Positions 59,087-64,000 of a DNA stretch of 64,000 bases are shown one piece after another. Each line of letters begins with the position of its first letter. Position 1 is the first letter of the stretch. The stretch is from Chelonobacter sp050613185. GTDB taxonomy: Bacteria > Pseudomonadota > Gammaproteobacteria > Enterobacterales > Pasteurellaceae. The notes under the pieces are model-generated. The model had not been told where the DNA came from. It saw nothing but the letters and a program-made list of their open reading frames with translations, and made no database searches. The position numbers and the translations under genes were made by a program. The stretch lies in NCBI RefSeq assembly GCF_050613185.1, contig NZ_CP192511.1, positions 372,001 to 436,000 on the forward strand, read 5' to 3'.

Positions 59087-61669
59087 TTATTTTGCAACGA
59101 AGCTCAACAATTTGCCCGGCACATAAATCACTTTGACGATATTCAAACCGTCCAAGTGGCGCGCGACGTTATCATCGGCAAGTGCGGTTTGTTTAATCGC
59201 CTCTTCCGCCGCGTCGGCCGCCACGGTGAATTTGCCGCGCACCTTGCCGTTCACTTGCACCACGATCAGTTTTTCATCGTCGATCATCGCCGCTTGATCC
59301 GCTTCCACCCACGGTGCGAAATCGATGGTATCGCTGTTGCCCAGCGCTTGCCATAAGGTAAAGCAGATATGCGGCGTGATCGGATACAACATTCTCACCA
59401 CCGCACTTAGCGCTTCCGCCATCACCGCGCGATCCTGTTCGCTGGCTAACGGCGCACGGGTCAATTTGTTCATCAACTCCATAATCGCCGCAATCGCGGT
59501 GTTAAAGGTTTGGCGGCGACCGACATCATCGCTCACTTTGGCGATGGTTTTATGCAAATCGCGACGCAATGATTTTTGATCCGCACTTAATGCTGCCAAA
59601 TCCAAGGCTGCCGTTGCCGGATTTTTCTGATATTCAAACACCAAATTCCATAGGCGGCGTAAGAAACGGTTCGCCCCTTCCACGCTCGCCTCTTGCCATT
59701 CTAAGGTCATTTCCGCCGGCGACGCAAACATCATAAACAGGCGCACGGTGTCCGCACCGTATTTTTCCACCATTTCTTGCGGATCGATACCGTTGTTTTT
59801 CGATTTGGACATTTTGGTCATACCGGCGTGCACCAGTTCATGTCCGTCTTTATCCACCGCTTTGCTAATGCGACCTTTGTCATCGCGCTCGACCGTGACT
59901 TCGGTCGGCGATACCCAGATACGTTCGTTCGATTCGGAAATATAGTAGTAAGCGTCCGCCAACACCATGCCTTGACACAACAATTTGTTCACCGGTTCAT
60001 CCGCTTGCAGTAAGCCCGCATCACGCAGCAGTTTGTGATAGAAGCGGAAATACAACAAGTGCATGGTGGCGTGTTCAATGCCGCCGATATATTGATCGAC
60101 CGGCAGCCAATAATTCGCTTCTTCGCTGTCTAGCATCCCGCCTTGGTATTGCGGGCAGGTGTAACGGGCGTAGTACCACGACGATTCCATAAAGGTGTCG
60201 AAGGTATCGGTTTCACGCAACGCAGGCTGCCCGTTAAACGTGGTTTTCGCCCAGTTCGGGTCGGCTTTAATCGGGCTTTGCACACCATCCATCACCACAT
60301 CTTCCGGCAGAATCACCGGCAAATCGTCCATTGGCACCGGCACAACCTCACCGTTTTCCAAGGTCAACATCGGAATCGGGGCGCCCCAGTAACGCTGACG
60401 GGAAACGCCCCAATCGCGTAAGCGGTAATTCACTTGACGTTTGCCGACATTCAAACTTTCCAGTTCATCGGCAATCGCATTAAATGCCTGCTCAAAATCC
60501 AAACCGTCAAATTTACCGGAGTTGATCAACACGCCGTAGTCGGTGTACGCTGCTTGGCTGATGTCAGGTTGTTCGGCATCGCTCGGACGAATCACGGCGT
60601 TAATCGCTAAAGCGTATTTTTGCGCAAATTCATAATCGCGTTGATCGTGCGCCGGCACAGCCATCACTGCGCCCGTGCCGTAGTGCATTAACACGAAATT
60701 CGCCACCCACACCGGTACTTTTTTGCCGGTTAACGGGTGAATCACTTCCAAGCCGGTCGCCATCCCTTTCTTTTCCATGGTGGCGAGATCCGCTTCGGCA
60801 ACTTTGGCATTTTTGCTCTCAGCGATAAACTGCGCCAATTCAGGATTATTCAACGCCGCTTTTTCCGCCAACGGGTGCGCTGCTGCCACCGCTAAAAAGG
60901 ACACGCCGAACAAGGTATCAGGGCGCGTGGTGTAAACCGCCACGCTGTCATCACTGTCGGCAACTTGGAAGATGATTTCCACGCCCTCGGAACGCCCGAT
61001 CCAGTTGCGTTGCATACTTTTCACTTGATCCGGCCACTGCGGTAAGCCGTCTAAACCCTGCAATAATTGCTCGGCATACTCGGTGATTTTCACAAACCAC
61101 TGCGGAATCTCTTTTTGCACCACAGGGGTGTCGCAACGCCAACAGCGACCTTCATCAACCTGCTCATTCGCCAATACGGTTTCATCGTTCGGACACCAGT
61201 TCACCACTGAGGTTTTTTTATAAACTAAACCCTTTTTATACAGCTCGGTGAAGAACCACTGTTCCCATTTGTAGTATTCCGGTTTGCAGGTGGTCAGTTC
61301 ACGATCCCAATCATAACCGAAGCCGAGCATTTTCAATTGCTGTTTCATGTAAGCAATATTTTCATAGGTCCAAGGTGCAGGTGCGGTTTTGTTTTTGATC
61401 GCCGCATTTTCCGCCGGCATACCGAATGCGTCCCAGCCAATCGGCTGCAATACATTTTTGCCGTTCATCCGCTGATAGCGCGCCACCACGTCGCCGATGG
61501 TGTAGTTGCGCACGTGTCCCATATGTAAACGTCCTGACGGATAAGGGAACATCGAGAGGCAGTAGTATTTTTGTTTGCTTAAATCAATCTTGGCGGCGAA
61601 CACTTTGTTATCCAACCAATAATTCTGCACTTTCGGTTCAATCTGATCCGGACGATATTGCTCTTGCAT
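59087..61669 (-). CDS. leuS: Leucyl-tRNA synthetase
   Basis: Class I synthetase charging tRNA-Leu, with an editing domain. 860 aa from ATG 61669 (MQEQYRPDQIEPKVQNYW). HIGH-type motif in FPYPSGRLHMGHVRNYTIGD; zinc region CWRCDTPVV; editing domain with TTRPDTLFG (Thr-rich), and VPAHDQRD; KMSKS motif in MTKMSKSKNNGIDPQ near residue 620. C-terminal ends with VQVNGKVRGK. A longer frame reaches 61705 but the conserved start is at 61669 with AAGGTAATTT upstream. Confidence 0.98.
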   Translation of the reverse strand: MQEQYRPDQIEPKVQNYWLDNKVFAAKIDLSKQKYYCLSMFPYPSGRLHMGHVRNYTIGDVVARYQRMNGKNVLQPIGWDAFGMPAENAAIKNKTAPAPWTYENIAYMKQQLKMLGFGYDWDRELTTCKPEYYKWEQWFFTELYKKGLVYKKTSVVNWCPNDETVLANEQVDEGRCWRCDTPVVQKEIPQWFVKITEYAEQLLQGLDGLPQWPDQVKSMQRNWIGRSEGVEIIFQVADSDDSVAVYTTRPDTLFGVSFLAVAAAHPLAEKAALNNPELAQFIAESKNAKVAEADLATMEKKGMATGLEVIHPLTGKKVPVWVANFVLMHYGTGAVMAVPAHDQRDYEFAQKYALAINAVIRPSDAEQPDISQAAYTDYGVLINSGKFDGLDFEQAFNAIADELESLNVGKRQVNYRLRDWGVSRQRYWGAPIPMLTLENGEVVPVPMDDLPVILPEDVVMDGVQSPIKADPNWAKTTFNGQPALRETDTFDTFMESSWYYARYTCPQYQGGMLDSEEANYWLPVDQYIGGIEHATMHLLYFRFYHKLLRDAGLLQADEPVNKLLCQGMVLADAYYYISESNERIWVSPTEVTVERDDKGRISKAVDKDGHELVHAGMTKMSKSKNNGIDPQEMVEKYGADTVRLFMMFASPAEMTLEWQEASVEGANRFLRRLWNLVFEYQKNPATAALDLAALSADQKSLRRDLHKTIAKVSDDVGRRQTFNTAIAAIMELMNKLTRAPLASEQDRAVMAEALSAVVRMLYPITPHICFTLWQALGNSDTIDFAPWVEADQAAMIDDEKLIVVQVNGKVRGKFTVAADAAEEAIKQTALADDNVARHLDGLNIVKVIYVPGKLLSFVAK

Positions 61670-61697
61670 AGCGAAATTACCTTTTATCAACACAAAA

Positions 61698-61715
61698 AAC
61701 CGCACTTTTGCGGTT
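61698..61715 (-). terminator. Uptake-signal-based terminator upstream of leuS
   Basis: AACCGC/GCGGTT 6-bp stem, 6-nt loop, containing ACCGCACTT; on the minus strand it is followed by TTTT. It should stop transcription from the phosphonate transporter genes before leuS. Confidence 0.6.
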
Positions 61716-61848
61716 AAATAGAAAATGGGATATAGAATAGCTTAGAATGGCGCAGAATAACAGAATTTATTGCGCTTGGCTTGGTGCAAAACAGCGCAAA
61801 ATACAGCATAGGAAAAAGCATAGTAACAGCTCAAATTATAAACAAATC

Positions 61849-62706
61849 CTAACCTTTCGCCGCAATATAACGCTTCGCCCAAGCCGATAAAAAATCGGTG
61901 ACATAGACTAACAACAGATAGCACAACAAATACAGCGTGATTTCGGAATAATGGAAAAAACTCATGGCTAACTTAAATTGCATGCCTAATCCGCTAGCCC
62001 CGACAAAACCCACAATTAATGTGGCGCGAATAATATTTTCCATGCGGTATAAAATATAATTTAAAAAGCTCGGCATGACACTAGGATAAATCCCGTAAAA
62101 CAGAATTTGCAGTTGTGAAGCCCCATTTTGGGCTAAATGACGGATCGGTTTTTCATCCATCTCTTCAATCACTTCACCACATAATTTACCTAATACCCCG
62201 AGGTTATGAATGGCGAGAGCCAAAGCGCCGGGCACAATGCCGGGTTTGAAGATAAAGACTAAAATCATCGCCCACATCAGTTCAGGAACGGCACGACTGA
62301 ACAAAAAGAAAAAACGACTAATATGATAAGCCACTTTGTGATACCAATGGGCTTGAAAACCTAATTTCCCCTGTACCACATTGCGAGCGGAAGGCAAGAC
62401 TAAAATAAACGTAGCAATCGCGGCAATGCCCGTCGCCAAAATGCTCATCACAAAGGTTTCCCAAGTCAGCACTAACGCCTTTTGCCACATTTCAGGATCA
62501 AGATAAGCCGGTGTTTCTTCGCCTACCCCTAACATGCCTTCCATAAATTCAACTAAATAATCCCCGTTTTCAGCGCGAAAGAGATCAGATAACGCATTAG
62601 GTTGATCTTTTAGAATATACAGCCAAGACCAAACAATTAAGCCTAATACCGCCCAAAAGGAATATTTTATAAAATGGCGATCAACATGTTGTGATAATTT
62701 ATTCAT
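61849..62706 (-). CDS. Phosphonate-type ABC transporter permease (PhnE family), second copy
   Basis: 285 aa. An N-terminal helix (WAVLGLIVWSWLYILKD), a periplasmic loop (EFMEGMLGVGEETPAYLDPE), then five or six helices with the EAA loop AHNLGVLGKLCGEVIEEMDE followed by AQNGASQLQILFYGIYPSVMPSFLNY, the signature of PhnE permeases. It pairs with the neighbouring permease in a 1-bp overlap (stop and start share a base). Function: uptake of phosphonate, phosphite or a related phosphorus compound. Substrate protein and catabolic genes are not in the window. Confidence 0.85.
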   Translation of the reverse strand: MNKLSQHVDRHFIKYSFWAVLGLIVWSWLYILKDQPNALSDLFRAENGDYLVEFMEGMLGVGEETPAYLDPEMWQKALVLTWETFVMSILATGIAAIATFILVLPSARNVVQGKLGFQAHWYHKVAYHISRFFFLFSRAVPELMWAMILVFIFKPGIVPGALALAIHNLGVLGKLCGEVIEEMDEKPIRHLAQNGASQLQILFYGIYPSVMPSFLNYILYRMENIIRATLIVGFVGASGLGMQFKLAMSFFHYSEITLYLLCYLLLVYVTDFLSAWAKRYIAAKG

Positions 62707-63479
62707 TATTTCACTCTCTTTCTCACCGCATAGCTCCAGCGATCAATCAAGACGATCAGCGCGACCAAGAAAATCAAAAAGGTCCAGACTTGATCATAGC
62801 GTAAATCCTGCAAGGAAAGCTGAATTTGCATACCGATACCGCCCAAGCCCACAAACGACAGCACGGAAGAGGAACGAATGGCACATTCTAGGCGATACAT
62901 GGTGTAACTCAACATCATCGGCAAGGCTTGCGGCAAATAGCCGTAAATCAGTAATTGCCGCGGAGTGGCTCCGGCTTGTTTTAAAGCGGCGATAGGTTTA
63001 TAAGGCACTGCTTGCAAGGTATCCGCAAAAATTTTACCGAGATAGCCGGAATACGGAATTGCCAACGCAAAGACCGCACCGATTGGATTTAAGCCCACTG
63101 CGGCGACAAAAAACCATGCCCAAATCAGTTCGTGGATAGCCCGCAAAAAACCGAGAATTGCTCTCGCAGCCGTTTGTAAGCATGTTGAAGGAAGTAATAC
63201 GCCGGAAGCAAAAATCGCTAAGAAAAATCCGCCAATTAACGCTAAGGAAAGCGTAAGTAACGCATAAGCAAAGGTGAGCAGGCTGGATTGCAATGCTAAT
63301 ATTAATAATTCAGGCGACAAATCAGGCTGAAGAAGACTTGAAAATAGCCGTTGCAGCGTTGTCCAACCGCCGGAATGCATAATGCCTTTTTCATGATCAA
63401 TGGCAAACAGGCTCAACAAAAATGCCAACAACAACATTAACGTGAGAAAATTACGGCGTTCAGTCAATGATAATTTCAT
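62706..63479 (-). CDS. Phosphonate-type ABC transporter permease (PhnE family), first copy
   Basis: 257 aa. Hydrophobic with five or six membrane segments and the EAA loop (PYSGYLGKIFADTLQAVPYK, then LKQAGATPRQLLIYGYLPQALPM). Only moderately similar to the second permease, so the channel should be a heterodimer. It starts at ATG 63479, inside the end of the ATP-binding gene (20-bp overlap). Transport direction and phosphonate-type family are well supported; the exact substrate is not. Confidence 0.85.
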   Translation of the reverse strand: MKLSLTERRNFLTLMLLLAFLLSLFAIDHEKGIMHSGGWTTLQRLFSSLLQPDLSPELLILALQSSLLTFAYALLTLSLALIGGFFLAIFASGVLLPSTCLQTAARAILGFLRAIHELIWAWFFVAAVGLNPIGAVFALAIPYSGYLGKIFADTLQAVPYKPIAALKQAGATPRQLLIYGYLPQALPMMLSYTMYRLECAIRSSSVLSFVGLGGIGMQIQLSLQDLRYDQVWTFLIFLVALIVLIDRWSYAVRKRVK

Positions 63480-64000
63480 CTTGTACTAATCCGTATAAGG
63501 CATTAAGTTGTTGTTGGGTAACTTGATTGGTTTGCAGATCAAATACGATTTTGCCTGCTTTAATGCCGATCATGCGATCAAAATAGGCTTTGGCATATTC
63601 CACCGAATGCATACTGGCAATCAGGGTTTTATTTTGTTTTCGCACCAGTTTTGTTAAGAGTGCCAACACATTTTGAGCATTCACCGGATCAAGAGCGGAA
63701 ACCGGTTCATCCGCTAAGATCAACATGGGATTTTGTACCAATAAACGCGCAATCGCAACGCGCTGTTGTTCGCCACCGGATAATTCTGTGGTCGGTTGAT
63801 TAATTTTTTCCTGTAATCCCACCGCACTTAGGGCTTGTTCGGCAATATGGCGTTGTTGCGGTTTAATCAGAGAGAGTAAAGATTGCCATAGCCCCCAATG
63901 ATTCAATCGACCGGCTAACACATTATGTACAACTTCCAGTTGTTTCACTAAGTCGTATTGCTGATGTAACATGCCGACTTTTTGGGCATATTCTTTGTTA
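63460..64000 (-). CDS. Phosphonate-type ABC transporter ATP-binding protein (C-terminal part, cut by window edge)
   Basis: About 180 C-terminal residues of a PhnC-like ATPase; the frame runs off the right edge, so the Walker A part is missing. Visible are the Q-loop region QKVGMLHQQYDLVKQLEVVH, NVLAGRLNHWG, the signature TELSGGEQQRVAIARLL, Walker B PMLILADEPVSALDP, and switch His in IASMHSVEYAKAY. The layout of ATPase then two permeases, overlapping by 20 bp and 1 bp, points to one operon. A periplasmic binding protein probably lies upstream, beyond the window. Confidence 0.88.
   Translation of the reverse strand, partial: NKEYAQKVGMLHQQYDLVKQLEVVHNVLAGRLNHWGLWQSLLSLIKPQQRHIAEQALSAVGLQEKINQPTTELSGGEQQRVAIARLLVQNPMLILADEPVSALDPVNAQNVLALLTKLVRKQNKTLIASMHSVEYAKAYFDRMIGIKAGKIVFDLQTNQVTQQQLNALYGLVQDEIIID

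Noticed and set aside
63460..63972. ATG 63972 as the true start of the ATP-binding protein
   Set aside because: It lies in the conserved Q-loop region; the frame is open to the window edge and the Walker A part must be upstream.

Overview
The window is chromosomal DNA from a member of the Pasteurellaceae. The main evidence is the 9-base DNA uptake signal AAGTGCGGT, or its complement ACCGCACTT, which I find roughly sixty times by eye. Gene content and local order also fit: deaD-nlpI-pnp, the deo genes beside yjjI-yjjW, bcr-rsuA-maeB, and lnt-corC. This is the Haemophilus-type uptake signal, so Aggregatibacter, Haemophilus or Pasteurella are the best guesses. The species cannot be fixed from the sequence alone.

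Layout. 1-7658 holds RNA metabolism and housekeeping genes on the minus strand (deaD partial, nlpI, pnp, yjjX, a T4 endonuclease V-like glycosylase, dusC, a YjdF-like membrane protein, djlA). 7843-8335 is a BrnT/BrnA toxin-antitoxin pair. 8450-17301 is nucleoside catabolism (nupC, deoC, deoB, deoD), a glycyl-radical enzyme with its activase (yjjI, yjjW), and pseudouridine degradation (psuK, psuG). 17587-27224 is a plus-strand YczE-like membrane protein, then the complete histidine operon behind a leader peptide and attenuator. The his operon is interrupted at three junctions: a decayed RhuM/Fic gene (hisD-hisC), an AT-rich gene of unknown function (hisB-hisH), and a palindromic element (hisH-hisA). 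27274-36965 holds an LTA-synthase-like sulfatase, four identical tRNA-Val genes, gltX, tRNA-Ala, bcr, rsuA, maeB and sodA.

37043-51904 is a minus-strand surface polysaccharide (O-antigen type) locus. In transcription order it runs rmlB, vapB, vapC, rmlA, rmlD, a RelA/SpoT-fold gene, rmlC, an ABC-2 export pair (wzm, wzt), two double-domain glycosyltransferases, a frameshifted sugar epimerase, a GT2 glycosyltransferase and wbaP. The expected pathway is dTDP-L-rhamnose synthesis, chain building from undecaprenyl-PP-sugar, and export by the ABC transporter. The core (about 39.3-47.6 kb) is very AT-rich and has no uptake signal, which marks it as foreign. Tandem repeats of 8 bp (upstream of rmlB) and 5 bp (between wzt and the next glycosyltransferase) could make expression variable.

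52265-64000 returns to core genes: infA, lnt, corC, a sucrose-type PTS permease with two LacI-type operators, an opacity-family outer membrane protein, holA, lptE, leuS, and a phosphonate-type ABC transporter that runs off the right edge.

The most unusual part is the rhamnose operon. It carries a stand-alone RelA/SpoT-type synthetase overlapping rmlC by 4 bp and a VapBC-like pair between rmlB and rmlA, with a GATC-rich octamer array in front.
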